DNA from: Alkaliphilus transvaalensis ATCC 700919
GTDB lineage: Bacteria; Bacillota; Clostridia; Peptostreptococcales; Natronincolaceae
Assembly (NCBI RefSeq): GCF_000621485.1
Contig: NZ_JHYF01000014.1
Location: 1-64,000, forward strand
Reading direction: 5' to 3'
Length of the DNA stretch: 64,000 nucleotides
The notes under the pieces are model-generated. The model saw only the letters and a program-made list of their open reading frames with translations. It had not been told where the DNA came from and made no database searches. Positions 28,007 to 36,763 of the stretch are shown here, one piece after another. The position numbers were made by a program, and so were the translations under genes. Each line of letters starts with the position of its first letter. Positions within the stretch are counted from its first letter, which is position 1.

Positions 28007-29611
28007 TTAACAGTATAGTTTATCGTAATATTCTAACACCATTCGATCTACAGAAAAAAACGTTTTTGTCGATTGAATACTGGCAAGCATCATCTCTCGC
28101 CACTTTGTGGGTTCTGTATAATAAGTGGGGACCACTTCTTCTAATAAAACTTGATAGAGGGCCTTTGCATCTTTTTCATCTTGCTCTAATTCATTATTAA
28201 GAACTACTTCATCCCCTATTGCCCACCCATTAATACCATGCTGGCAGGCTTCAGGCCACCAGCCATCAAGTATTGAGCAATTTAACACGCCATTCATGGC
28301 AGCCTTCATTCCTGACGTTCCACTGGCCTCATTAGGGCGGCGGGGGTTATTCAGCCATACATCACAGCCTCTAGTAAGGATTTTACCGATCTCCATATCA
28401 TAATTTTCTATAAATACAACGCTTTGAGGATACTTTTTAGACATTCTAACCAAATCTAATATGATATGCTTACCCGAATCATCTAATGGATGGGCCTTTC
28501 CCGAGAAGATAATTTGTACCTCTCCCCTTTCTAAAAGGGTCTCTAAACGCTTCTCATCTCTAAAGATCAGATTACTTCTTTTGTAGGCTGCGGCTCTTCT
28601 AGAAAAACCGATTAATAAAGCGTTAAGGTTAAGCTTGATTCCCTTTATTTTCTCTACATAATCAATTAGCTCTTTTTTTATTTCCATATGGTTATTCCAC
28701 AATTCATCTAAGTTTTTAAATTCATTTGTCATTCTTTCATCCACCCATGTACCCCTATGGATGGCATTGGTAATTCCAATAATTTCTGACTTTCCTACTA
28801 TATCCGACCACATTGTATTGGCAGTTTCATTATGCAGGGCTGCAACGGCATTGGTCTTTCTCGATAACCTTAGGGCGGCTACTGTCATATTAAAGGGAAC
28901 GCCCCCAATTTGAGTCATTTCATCAATTGTAAGATTAAGGTTTGCCCCCATATACAATAGGGTTTCTATGTTATGGTGCTCATTACCAGCTTTGATTGGT
29001 GTATGGGTGGTAAAAACCACTTCTTTACGGGTATTTTCCCATGCTTGGTGGAAGGACTGCCCTGCTTCCATCTTTTCTCTCACTAGTTCTAATCCTGCTA
29101 AAACTGCATGGCCTTCATTAAAATGATAGACATCTACAGTTATTCCCAATGCTCTTAGAGCTCTAACTCCGCCTATTCCTAAAACGATTTCTTGAGCAAT
29201 GCGATCTTCACTGAAGCCTCCATAGAGTTGTCCAGTTACCCATCTTTGATTATTTTCTGGTAAATCTGTATCTAATAGGTAGAGGGGAGCGTTTCCAAAG
29301 TTCTCTACCTTCCATACCTTACATTGAACTTCTTCTTGCCTAATTCTCACTTTAACTCGAACACCTGTATCTTCTAAAAAATCATAGTGGTATTGACGAT
29401 AGCAATCATATAAGTTTCCCATTTCATCAATTTTCTGCTCTACATAACCCTGCTTCCATTTTAGTCCTATGCCAACTAAGGGAAGATCATTGTCTTTTGC
29501 TCCCTTTAGATGATCTCCTGCGAGGATTCCTAACCCTCCTGAATAAATCTTAAAGGAATGATCTAATCCATATTCCATACAAAAATAGGCAACTTGAGGT
29601 AAATTTTTCAC
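28007..29611 (-). CDS. Short alpha-glucan (maltodextrin) phosphorylase
   Basis: A 534-residue GT35-like phosphorylase of the short alpha-glucan type, which releases glucose 1-phosphate from dextrins using pyridoxal phosphate. Visible: PQVAYFCMEYG at the start, GGLGILAGDHLKGAKD near 26-41, HFNEGHA (around 155-165) and the PLP-lysine region NEASGTSGMKAAMNG (about 435-450). It is shorter than the 750-850 residues of E. coli GlgP/MalP. I prefer the GTG at 29611, nine bases after AAGGAGG; the ATG at 29620 touches the ribosome site. The longer in-frame extension upstream would read through the operator and is not coding. Confidence 0.88.
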   Translation of the reverse strand: MKNLPQVAYFCMEYGLDHSFKIYSGGLGILAGDHLKGAKDNDLPLVGIGLKWKQGYVEQKIDEMGNLYDCYRQYHYDFLEDTGVRVKVRIRQEEVQCKVWKVENFGNAPLYLLDTDLPENNQRWVTGQLYGGFSEDRIAQEIVLGIGGVRALRALGITVDVYHFNEGHAVLAGLELVREKMEAGQSFHQAWENTRKEVVFTTHTPIKAGNEHHNIETLLYMGANLNLTIDEMTQIGGVPFNMTVAALRLSRKTNAVAALHNETANTMWSDIVGKSEIIGITNAIHRGTWVDERMTNEFKNLDELWNNHMEIKKELIDYVEKIKGIKLNLNALLIGFSRRAAAYKRSNLIFRDEKRLETLLERGEVQIIFSGKAHPLDDSGKHIILDLVRMSKKYPQSVVFIENYDMEIGKILTRGCDVWLNNPRRPNEASGTSGMKAAMNGVLNCSILDGWWPEACQHGINGWAIGDEVVLNNELEQDEKDAKALYQVLLEEVVPTYYTEPTKWREMMLASIQSTKTFFSVDRMVLEYYDKLYC

Positions 29612-29630
29612 TATTTTCATCCTCCTTTTT

Positions 29631-29646
29631 ACGCAATCGGTTGCAT
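29631..29646 (-). promoter_or_regulatory. Phosphorylase operator (LacI/cre type)
   Basis: Reverse strand ATGCAACCGATTGCGT, one base from a perfect match to the amylase operator. It lies just before the ribosome site. A -10-like TATTAT/TATATA lies upstream near 29650-29662. An inverted repeat GCGGTAG/CTACCGC (29664-29670, 29691-29697) with inner T/A arms sits farther upstream and may be a hairpin in the promoter region. Confidence 0.78.
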
Positions 29647-29807
29647 AACTTTTTATATAATATGCGGTAGTCTTTTTAAATGAAAAAAATCTACCGCTAA
29701 TTATTAATTTACTAGTATCTATATCGGTAACTACAAACATTAATAGCTAATTTACATTCTTTAATTTTATGTTATGTTTTGTTATAAATATTGAATAGTG
29801 GAGATTA

Positions 29808-30809
29808 TTATATACTCTTTCTTAAAAGAATCGCAATCTTATAAAACATTGCATCTTCAAATTTTCTAAGGTCTAAACCTAAAATTTTATGAATTCTATC
29901 TAATCTATAGGATAAGGTATTTCTATGTATGTATAGGTTTTTAGCAGTCTCTGCAGCATTTAAGTTGTTTTTTAAAAAAACCTCTATTGTGGACTGTAAT
30001 ACTTCGTCTATTTCATCATATCCTGATTTCCCATATATTTCAATATAAAGTTTTTTTCTTTCTTCTTTTGGTATAGCTAAAAGGGTTTTCTCTAAGGTCA
30101 TTTCTTCTTCTAGTATTATTCGACTTTTTTGAACAAGGCTTTTCCCTATTTCTAATGACTTCCTAACAGCAGTTAAAACTTCTGGAAGTTTCCTTATGTC
30201 TTGAAACTTGGTACTAATCCCAATAAAAAGGTCTAAGAAAAGCTCTGCATTTACCATATCCCTAATCAGTTTTGCTATATTTAATAACCCTTCTTTTGAT
30301 TTGTCTTCTTCTATCAGTATAAATAACCCTTCTTTAAGGGGAACTGTTGTAAGCTCCTCTTCTTCTCTAAAGCATTCTTCAATTAATTCTAGCACTTCTA
30401 CAATTTCAGATGCAGGGGGAGTTTCTATAAAAAGAACTCGATAGGCCGAAGCATTAAATAGCTTTTTATAGCGCAGGCTATTACCTTCTATTACAGCTAT
30501 ATCTATATTACCTTCTAACATATATTGAAGAATTTGCTTCTTATTAAGATTATTTAAGTCTTCTAAAAGAATTCCTATCAAAATCTCTAATAGTACTAAC
30601 GTATCCTTCGATAATTCTTCTTCTGACATTAGAAAGTAACCTCTATTAATAGGGGTTTTAATTGGATAAGTAGCGGGATCTACGGGAGAATCTACTATAT
30701 TCTCCCCATTACTACTGGTCACAACTGGACGCAGGGTATGGTCCACTATAGTTAGTTTATAGGGATAAGCCCTATGGATTTGCTGAAACAGTTTCGATAA
30801 TGTATTCAT
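29808..30809 (-). CDS. CdaR/PucR-type transcriptional regulator
   Basis: A 333-residue protein. The C-terminus (about 280-330) is the PucR-type helix-turn-helix: NNLNAAETAKNLYIHRNTL followed by YRLDRIHKILGLDLR. The middle contains the GGDEF-like fold often found in CdaR regulators. The N-terminus (about 1-90) resembles a small sensory domain. It follows the MsmK-type ATPase gene by 20 bp and so is co-transcribed with it. Such regulators usually activate sugar or sugar-acid genes; here it may tune ATPase or glycogen/maltodextrin metabolism. Target unknown. Confidence 0.8.
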   Translation of the reverse strand: MNTLSKLFQQIHRAYPYKLTIVDHTLRPVVTSSNGENIVDSPVDPATYPIKTPINRGYFLMSEEELSKDTLVLLEILIGILLEDLNNLNKKQILQYMLEGNIDIAVIEGNSLRYKKLFNASAYRVLFIETPPASEIVEVLELIEECFREEEELTTVPLKEGLFILIEEDKSKEGLLNIAKLIRDMVNAELFLDLFIGISTKFQDIRKLPEVLTAVRKSLEIGKSLVQKSRIILEEEMTLEKTLLAIPKEERKKLYIEIYGKSGYDEIDEVLQSTIEVFLKNNLNAAETAKNLYIHRNTLSYRLDRIHKILGLDLRKFEDAMFYKIAILLRKSI

Positions 30810-30829
30810 CTAACTCCCCCTATTAGTCT

Positions 30830-31933
30830 TTAAATCACCGATAATTCTGTTTCTTTGTTGAAGATATGAACCTTATGAGGATTAATTACTAGATTTAACT
30901 TTGAATTAGGTTTGACATCTGCATTTGCTCCGATTCTAGCAGTTAAACTATTATCAGCTATTTTTGTATATAGATAAATTTCAGAACCCATCAACTCAGT
31001 CACTTCTACAATCCCTTCCACTACAGAATTAGGATACTTTTCTAAGCCTTCATTATGAATATCCTCAGGTCTTATTCCAATGATTACTTCTACATTATGG
31101 TAGCTTAATTCCTTTAATTTTTTTGATTTTTCTTCTGAAAGGGCAATTTTATTTTTATCAAATACAAAGTAGGCTGTATCACCATCAATTTCAATTTTAC
31201 CTTCCACAAAATTCATTTGGGGACTCCCTATAAAACCTGCTACAAATACATTAACTGGAAAATTATATAGGTTTAGGGGTGTATCCACCTGTTGTACGAT
31301 TCCATCCTTCATTACAACTATCCGGTCTCCCATTGTCATAGCTTCCGTCTGGTCATGGGTCACGTAAATAAAGGTGGTTTGTAGTTTTTGATGAAGTTTG
31401 GATAGCTCTGTCCTCATTTGAACCCTTAACTTTGCATCAAGGTTTGATAACGGCTCATCCATTAGGAACACCTTAGGTTCCCTTACAATAGCTCGCCCCA
31501 AAGCCACTCTTTGTCGTTGTCCGCCTGAAAGGGCTTTCGGTTTTCTGTCTAATAATTCTTCAATATTTAATACTTTAGCTGCCTCTAACACTCTACGGTT
31601 AATTTCTTCCTTTGGCATCTTCCTTAGTTGTAACCCAAAGGCCATGTTATCATAAACAGACATATGGGGATATAGGGCATAATTCTGAAAAACCATAGCT
31701 ATGTCTCGATCTTTTGGTGCTACTTCGTTAACTAATCGTTCTTCAATGTACATTTCCCCCTGGGTAATTTCCTCTAAACCAGCAATCATCCTTAAGGTAG
31801 TTGATTTTCCGCAACCAGATGGGCCTACTAAAACTAAAAATTCTTTGTCTGCTATTTCTAAGTTAAAATCTTTAACAGCTGTAACTTCGCCATTATAAAC
31901 CTTATGAATCTTTTTCAATGTTAAACTAGCCAT
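30830..31933 (-). CDS. msmK: Sugar ABC transporter ATPase (MsmK/UgpC type)
   Basis: A 367-residue ATPase of the carbohydrate-uptake-1 group. Walker A GPSGCGKST near 37-45, signature LSGGQRQRVALGRAIV near 134-149, Walker B VFLMDEPLSNLDA near 154-166 and H-loop VTHDQTEA near 190 are intact. The C-terminal regulatory TOBE domain (about 235-367) is present. As malEFG has no ATPase gene, this protein very probably energises MalFG, and may serve other sugar importers too. AAGGGGGAG precedes the ATG. It leads a two-gene unit with the CdaR-type regulator. Confidence 0.93.
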   Translation of the reverse strand: MASLTLKKIHKVYNGEVTAVKDFNLEIADKEFLVLVGPSGCGKSTTLRMIAGLEEITQGEMYIEERLVNEVAPKDRDIAMVFQNYALYPHMSVYDNMAFGLQLRKMPKEEINRRVLEAAKVLNIEELLDRKPKALSGGQRQRVALGRAIVREPKVFLMDEPLSNLDAKLRVQMRTELSKLHQKLQTTFIYVTHDQTEAMTMGDRIVVMKDGIVQQVDTPLNLYNFPVNVFVAGFIGSPQMNFVEGKIEIDGDTAYFVFDKNKIALSEEKSKKLKELSYHNVEVIIGIRPEDIHNEGLEKYPNSVVEGIVEVTELMGSEIYLYTKIADNSLTARIGANADVKPNSKLNLVINPHKVHIFNKETELSVI

Positions 31934-32020
31934 CTTCTACTCCCCCTTATATTTATAATCTAAGTTTATTTTACAATATATGGAGGTAATATGACCATTG
32001 TGGCAATGCACAAATTTTTT

Positions 32021-33088
32021 CTATTCTTTTATTGCAGATTGACAATGACTAATTACTTTTTGATAGAGGGTGGGGAGGGCAATATTTTTTAACTCTTCTA
32101 TTGGTAACCATTGATATTCTTCTTCAATATTCATAGATTTTTTATTACAACATCCTATAAAGATAGCTATATTCCACTTTTGATGGGTGAAGATATGCTT
32201 TTCATCCCCTATATATTGATTAATTTTGATTCCCCCATAGCTTAAATCAACCTCTTGTTGAATTTCAGCTATTTTTTTGAATTTCCCTTGGGTCTCTAGG
32301 GTTGGTAGTACCCACATACCTGCCAATAGACCCTTTTCTTTATTCTTTTTTATTAGGATTTTATCTTCCCTTTGAATCCATAATATAGCTTTATGGTGTT
32401 GGGTAACCTTTGTTTTGTTAATTCTAATAGGTAGGTCATTTTCTTTGCCAAGTTGCTTAGCTAGGCAGTATTCTTGTATAGGACACTGACAACAATTAGG
32501 ATTTTTGGGAGTACAGACGGTTGCTCCTAATTCCATTAAAGCTTCACTAAAATCGTTGCAATTACCAATAGGCATCATTCCTTCTACCAAATATCTTACT
32601 TGATCTATGGTTTTCTTCTCCATGATATCCTGTTCAATATGGTATAGTCGACTATATACCCTCATAACATTACCATCGATTGCCGCCACTGGTTGATTAT
32701 AAGCAATGCTTAAGATAGCACCAGCTGTATAGGGACCAACCCCAGGCAATTTAATAATTTCTTTGTAGCTACTAGGTACAACCCCTTCATACTTTTCTAC
32801 CATTTGCTTAGCAGCCTTATGAAGATTCCTGCCCCTAGAATAGTATCCTAACCCTTCCCAAAGTTTTAACACTTCTTCTTCTGAAGCATGGGCTAGGTCT
32901 TCTATTTTGGGGAATTTTTTAATGAAACGGTTGTAATAGTCTATAACTGTCTCTACTCTTGTTTGTTGGAGCATTATTTCTGAAATCCATATTAGGTAGG
33001 GATTTTTAGTTTCTCTCCAAGGCATCCACCGTTTATTTTCACTAAACCATTTAAGTAGGTTATTAACTAATTCTATTTGTTGGGTCAT
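32021..33088 (-). CDS. mutY: A/G-specific adenine DNA glycosylase
   Basis: A 355-residue repair enzyme that removes adenine paired with 8-oxoguanine. It shows the helix-hairpin-helix LPGVGPYTAGAILSIAYNQP near 114-133 with the catalytic Asp in AAIDGNVMRVYSR (about 135-147), the four-cysteine iron-sulfur motif CTPKNPNCCQCPIQEYC near 192-208, and a C-terminal NUDIX-like 8-oxoG recognition domain (about 230-350). Length is normal. It has no evident operon partner. Confidence 0.96.
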   Translation of the reverse strand: MTQQIELVNNLLKWFSENKRWMPWRETKNPYLIWISEIMLQQTRVETVIDYYNRFIKKFPKIEDLAHASEEEVLKLWEGLGYYSRGRNLHKAAKQMVEKYEGVVPSSYKEIIKLPGVGPYTAGAILSIAYNQPVAAIDGNVMRVYSRLYHIEQDIMEKKTIDQVRYLVEGMMPIGNCNDFSEALMELGATVCTPKNPNCCQCPIQEYCLAKQLGKENDLPIRINKTKVTQHHKAILWIQREDKILIKKNKEKGLLAGMWVLPTLETQGKFKKIAEIQQEVDLSYGGIKINQYIGDEKHIFTHQKWNIAIFIGCCNKKSMNIEEEYQWLPIEELKNIALPTLYQKVISHCQSAIKE

Positions 33089-33215
33089 TTTTCTTTCCCT
33101 TCCTTCCTACTTGATCATTTATATTCTAATTGCTAGCAGGGAATCTACCCTATTAAATGCTGTATATTAAGAATCTATATCAATGTCTATATTATGTTAA
33201 CATATTAAGTAGCAT

Positions 33216-33250
33216 AATAAAAGAGACTGATGACAACCACCAATCTCTCT
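33216..33250 (-). terminator. Probable terminator of the OFA transporter gene
   Basis: Reverse strand: AGAGATTGGTG...ATCAGTCTCT with a following TTTTATTAT. The stem is imperfect. Confidence 0.55.
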
Positions 33251-33313
33251 ATGAATTATAGGCTTTTATTCCATTATAAAACTAAGTAGTTATATTGTGT
33301 TTAGGCTTACTCT

Positions 33314-34567
33314 CTATTTTTCACCATAAACTGGCTTCTTTACTAGCATAACCAGCACAGCTGATACTAGGCATAGAATCGCCATATAGTAGAAAATACC
33401 ATTATAGTTTCCACCGTTGGCACTTACTACATATCCACTTATTCCTGGTCCAATAATTCCTGCTATAAAACCATAGGCAGTAAAGACAAGACCTAAGATT
33501 ACACCAAAGTGTTTAATTCCAAAGCAGTCTGAAATTAGTGGAGCTGAACAAGCAAATAGTGTTCCATAACCAAATCCGATTAGGCCTGCTAAGATTGATA
33601 TGGTAACAAGGCTTGAACTGTGGGGCAAAATTAAATAAGCCACCCCTGCTCCAACGAAGGTTATTGCTAAAGTAAGATTTCTACCAATTACATCTGAAAT
33701 CATCCCTGTTACCAATCGGCTAATTCCATTTGCCAAATTATATACTGACAGTATGGTGGCAGCCGCCGCTAAGCTATATCCTTTAGACATTCCGAAGTTA
33801 ACAGAGATTGTTACCATCGAAACCCCCGCAGCACCCATTAATGCCCAAATAGCCCATATAAGCCAGAAGCTTTTTGTTTTAGTAGCTTCTTGTGGTGTAA
33901 AGGATAGTGGTTCTGCTACAGGTTTTGTTTCTTTATTTGTTGTATTTGCTAGCTGAAAGCCTTTTACCTTCTCTGGCATTTCAGTAAATTGAGAAGCTAT
34001 TAAACCAATAATAATTGTAATTACAGCTACAATTAAACATAGGGCCTTGTACCCTAAAGATTCTAACATAATTCTGTAGATTGGTACCATAGCTGCTGCT
34101 GAGATACCGAAGGTTAAATTTACAATTCCAGAAACTAGACCTCTTTTTTGTGGAAACCATCTCTGAACAGTATTAATTCCTGGCGAATAGATAAAGCAGG
34201 AGGACGCCCCCACTAAAAAGGCCCATACATATACCATGATTAGGTTTGTAGCAAAGGTCACCATAATGGTGGCCGCACTGGCAAGAAAAGTACCAATGAT
34301 CATTAGTTTTCTAACCCCTAAGCTCATGGTCCACTTACCTACGAAAAACATAAATATACCTAAGGACGCTAACATAAAGAACATGGTGTAGCTTAATGCA
34401 CCTGATTCAATAGCAAGCATTTCCCTCCAAACAGGCCCCATTAGACCTGGGAATCCAAATACAAGAGAACCTGGGAAAAAGATAGCTCCTGCACTTCCTA
34501 ATACGGCCAATATTCCCCTTCTATTTCGTAATTCTTGTTGGGTAGCATTGATTACGTTTGCACTCAA
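33314..34567 (-). CDS. OFA-family MFS transporter (oxalate/formate antiporter-like)
   Basis: A 417-residue major facilitator with twelve hydrophobic segments. RWFPQKRGLVSGIVNLTFG near 135-153 and the NGISRLVTGMISDVIGR stretch near 272-288 fit the OFA group, whose members exchange oxalate/formate or carry monocarboxylates. The start is TTG: AAAGGA lies 12-13 bases upstream, and the nearer ATG gives only a four-codon frame (MCFN-stop) ending at the TTG. The gene stands alone, with a divergent mnt operon about 400 bp away. Confidence 0.85.
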   Translation of the reverse strand: MSANVINATQQELRNRRGILAVLGSAGAIFFPGSLVFGFPGLMGPVWREMLAIESGALSYTMFFMLASLGIFMFFVGKWTMSLGVRKLMIIGTFLASAATIMVTFATNLIMVYVWAFLVGASSCFIYSPGINTVQRWFPQKRGLVSGIVNLTFGISAAAMVPIYRIMLESLGYKALCLIVAVITIIIGLIASQFTEMPEKVKGFQLANTTNKETKPVAEPLSFTPQEATKTKSFWLIWAIWALMGAAGVSMVTISVNFGMSKGYSLAAAATILSVYNLANGISRLVTGMISDVIGRNLTLAITFVGAGVAYLILPHSSSLVTISILAGLIGFGYGTLFACSAPLISDCFGIKHFGVILGLVFTAYGFIAGIIGPGISGYVVSANGGNYNGIFYYMAILCLVSAVLVMLVKKPVYGEK

Positions 34568-34848
34568 TTAAAACACATTCCTTTCTTCTGTACACTCATT
34601 AGATTTTAGTTCAACTTTTTTTGTAATACTTCAATTATTTTTCTATTTTATATTATACAACATTTTTAATGTAATGTCCTACTTTTCCATAAAAATTATA
34701 GTTCTGATTTCAAAGTAGGTTATTCATTTTAGAACCTCCTCTAGATAAATTAAATTAATTTATAATAGCACCCTTTAGAAGATTAATGAATACTATTTCT
34801 TTGAGGGATGAAATAGAACAATAATTTTATTAAGTATTCTTCTAGGCC
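34568..34848. other. Divergent spacer, OFA transporter side
   Basis: AT-rich non-coding DNA between the OFA transporter and mntA. No gene seen. It should contain the leftward promoter; I found only weak boxes. Confidence 0.45.
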
Positions 34849-34877
34849 TTGGTGTAAAAGTTAGTCTAAGTTAAGTT
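34849..34877 (+). promoter_or_regulatory. Candidate mnt promoter with DtxR/IdeR-like box
   Basis: TTGGTG (34849-34854), a 17-base spacer and TAAGTT (34872-34877) form a moderate promoter. The spacer holds AAAGTTAGTCTAAGTTAA (about 34857-34875), which matches 13 of 19 positions of the DtxR-family consensus TTAGGTTAGCCTAACCTAA. A metal-responsive repressor of that family is therefore a candidate; no such gene is in the window. Confidence 0.42.
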
Positions 34878-34969
34878 TATTAGTGGTGAATAACTTTATT
34901 GTTTGTAGTTTTTTTAAAGGCACCTTCTATTAATCTCTTTAATTTCTAAATTACAGGAGGTAGATCAAT

Positions 34970-35932
34970 ATGAAAAATAAGTTACTAGCTATTTCAATAA
35001 TTGGGTTACTGTTAGTCGGTTGTTTTATCTATTACATTATTCAAGGGAATACAGCACAGGAAGAGCTGGGAAATAGGCAAGAAGATAGTCAATTAAGGGT
35101 AGTAACAACTACTACTCAAATTACTGATCTAGTAAAGATTTTAGGTGGTGAAACCTTAATTATCAATGGATTGATGGGAGCTGGGATAGACCCCCACTCT
35201 TACCAAGCTACTGAGGGGGATGTTAAATTACTTCAAGAAGCTGATATTATCTTTTATAACGGTCTTCATTTAGAGGGGAAAATGGATGACCTCTTCGAAG
35301 AAATGAGAAAGAGAGGCATTTCTACTTATGCAATTACCGATGCCCTGGATACCTCAAAATTTTTAGAGGGTGAAGATGATTATGAGGGTAGCCATGATCC
35401 CCACATTTGGTTTGATGCAACCTTATGGATGGAAGTAACCACCTATGTAGGTGAGCAACTAGCAAAGTATGATCCTGAAAATGAGACACTTTATAGAAGG
35501 AACGTAGCGGAATATCTTAAGGAATTAACAGAAACCCATCAGTATGTTTTAGATAGAGCTTTTAGCTTACCTAAGGAACAAAGGGTATTAGTTACTGCCC
35601 ATGATGCTTTCCAATATTTCGGCAGGGCCTACGATTTTAAAGTTGAAGGAATTGAAGGCATTAGTACAGAGTCCGAGGCAGGTATTGCAGATATAAGGGA
35701 GTTAGCAGATTACATTTCTAAGAATAAAATTAAAGCAATCTTTGTTGAATCTTCTGTACCTAGAAGAAATGTTGAAGCGCTGCAGCAGGCGGTAAGGGCC
35801 AGAGGATTTAATGTCTCTATTGGCGGTGAAATTTTCTCGGATGCTATGGGAAACCCAGAGACCTATGAGGGGACTTACGTTGGAATGATGAGATACAATA
35901 TTGATACGATTGTAGATGCATTAAAAGACTAG
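34970..35932 (+). CDS. mntA: Manganese/zinc-binding lipoprotein (TroA/MntA type)
   Basis: A 320-residue cluster A-I solute-binding lipoprotein, lipobox LVGC with Cys near 18. Likely metal ligands are His in GAGIDPHSYQ (about 77), His in HDPHIWFDA (about 144), Glu in FVESS (about 262) and Asp in EIFSDAMG (about 287). The His-rich loop of ZnuA-type zinc proteins is absent, so manganese or iron is more likely than zinc. AGGAGG precedes the ATG. It is the first gene of a four-gene operon with an ATPase and two permeases. Confidence 0.92.
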   Translation: MKNKLLAISIIGLLLVGCFIYYIIQGNTAQEELGNRQEDSQLRVVTTTTQITDLVKILGGETLIINGLMGAGIDPHSYQATEGDVKLLQEADIIFYNGLHLEGKMDDLFEEMRKRGISTYAITDALDTSKFLEGEDDYEGSHDPHIWFDATLWMEVTTYVGEQLAKYDPENETLYRRNVAEYLKELTETHQYVLDRAFSLPKEQRVLVTAHDAFQYFGRAYDFKVEGIEGISTESEAGIADIRELADYISKNKIKAIFVESSVPRRNVEALQQAVRARGFNVSIGGEIFSDAMGNPETYEGTYVGMMRYNIDTIVDALKD

Positions 35933-35953
35933 GTTGATTAGGAGGTATGTGTT

Positions 35954-36763
35954 ATGAAGGAGATGGCATTAATTGTTAATGATCTCACTGTTGCTTATCA
36001 TGAAAAACCTGTATTATGGGACGTTGATATTAATGTCCCTTCAGGTACTTTGCTGGGGATTATTGGTCCGAATGGAGCTGGTAAAAGTACTTTTATTAAA
36101 AGTATACTAGGGATTGTAAAACCTATAGCTGGCAATATATTAATTTATGGCCTCCCCTATAAAACCAATCGTAACAAAGTAGCCTATGTTCCCCAAAGAG
36201 GTAGTGTTGATTGGGATTTTCCCATCACCGTATTAGATGTTGTGATGATGGGCATGTATGGAGAGCTTGGCTGGATTAAAAAACCTGGTAAAAAAGAAAA
36301 AGTAAGGGCTATGGAATCTTTGAAAAAATTAGGGATGGATGAATATTCTAATAGACAAATTAATCAACTCTCTGGAGGACAACAACAAAGGGTGTTCTTG
36401 GCAAGGGCCCTTGTTCAAGAGGCCGACTTATATTTAATGGATGAACCCTTCCAAGGGGTGGACGCATTGACAGAGAAAGCCATTATCAAACTATTAATGG
36501 AGCTAAAAGAACAAGGAAAAACGGTTATTGTTGTACACCATGACCTGCAGACTGTTACTGAATACTTTGATTGGGTGATGTTACTTAATATCAGTTGTGT
36601 TGCTATAGGCCCGGAAAAAGAAGTTTTTACAAAAGATAACCTTAAGAAAACCTATGGCGATCAATCTGTTTCTCTAATTGATCAAAAAAAATCTCCTACT
36701 ACGACTAAAGACAGGATAGAAACAAGTACGTTAAAAAACATAAGGAGGAAGGTCTATGATTAA
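35954..36763 (+). CDS. mntB: Metal ABC transporter ATPase
   Basis: A 269-residue ATPase. Walker A GPNGAGKST near 37-45, a Q-loop in VPQRGSVDWDFPITV, signature QLSGGQQQRVFLARALVQ near 137-154, Walker B LYLMDEPFQGVD near 158-169 and the switch His in VVHHDL are all intact. It energises the paired MntC/MntD permeases. AGGAGG precedes the ATG; its end overlaps mntC by eight bases. Confidence 0.94.
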   Translation: MKEMALIVNDLTVAYHEKPVLWDVDINVPSGTLLGIIGPNGAGKSTFIKSILGIVKPIAGNILIYGLPYKTNRNKVAYVPQRGSVDWDFPITVLDVVMMGMYGELGWIKKPGKKEKVRAMESLKKLGMDEYSNRQINQLSGGQQQRVFLARALVQEADLYLMDEPFQGVDALTEKAIIKLLMELKEQGKTVIVVHHDLQTVTEYFDWVMLLNISCVAIGPEKEVFTKDNLKKTYGDQSVSLIDQKKSPTTTKDRIETSTLKNIRRKVYD

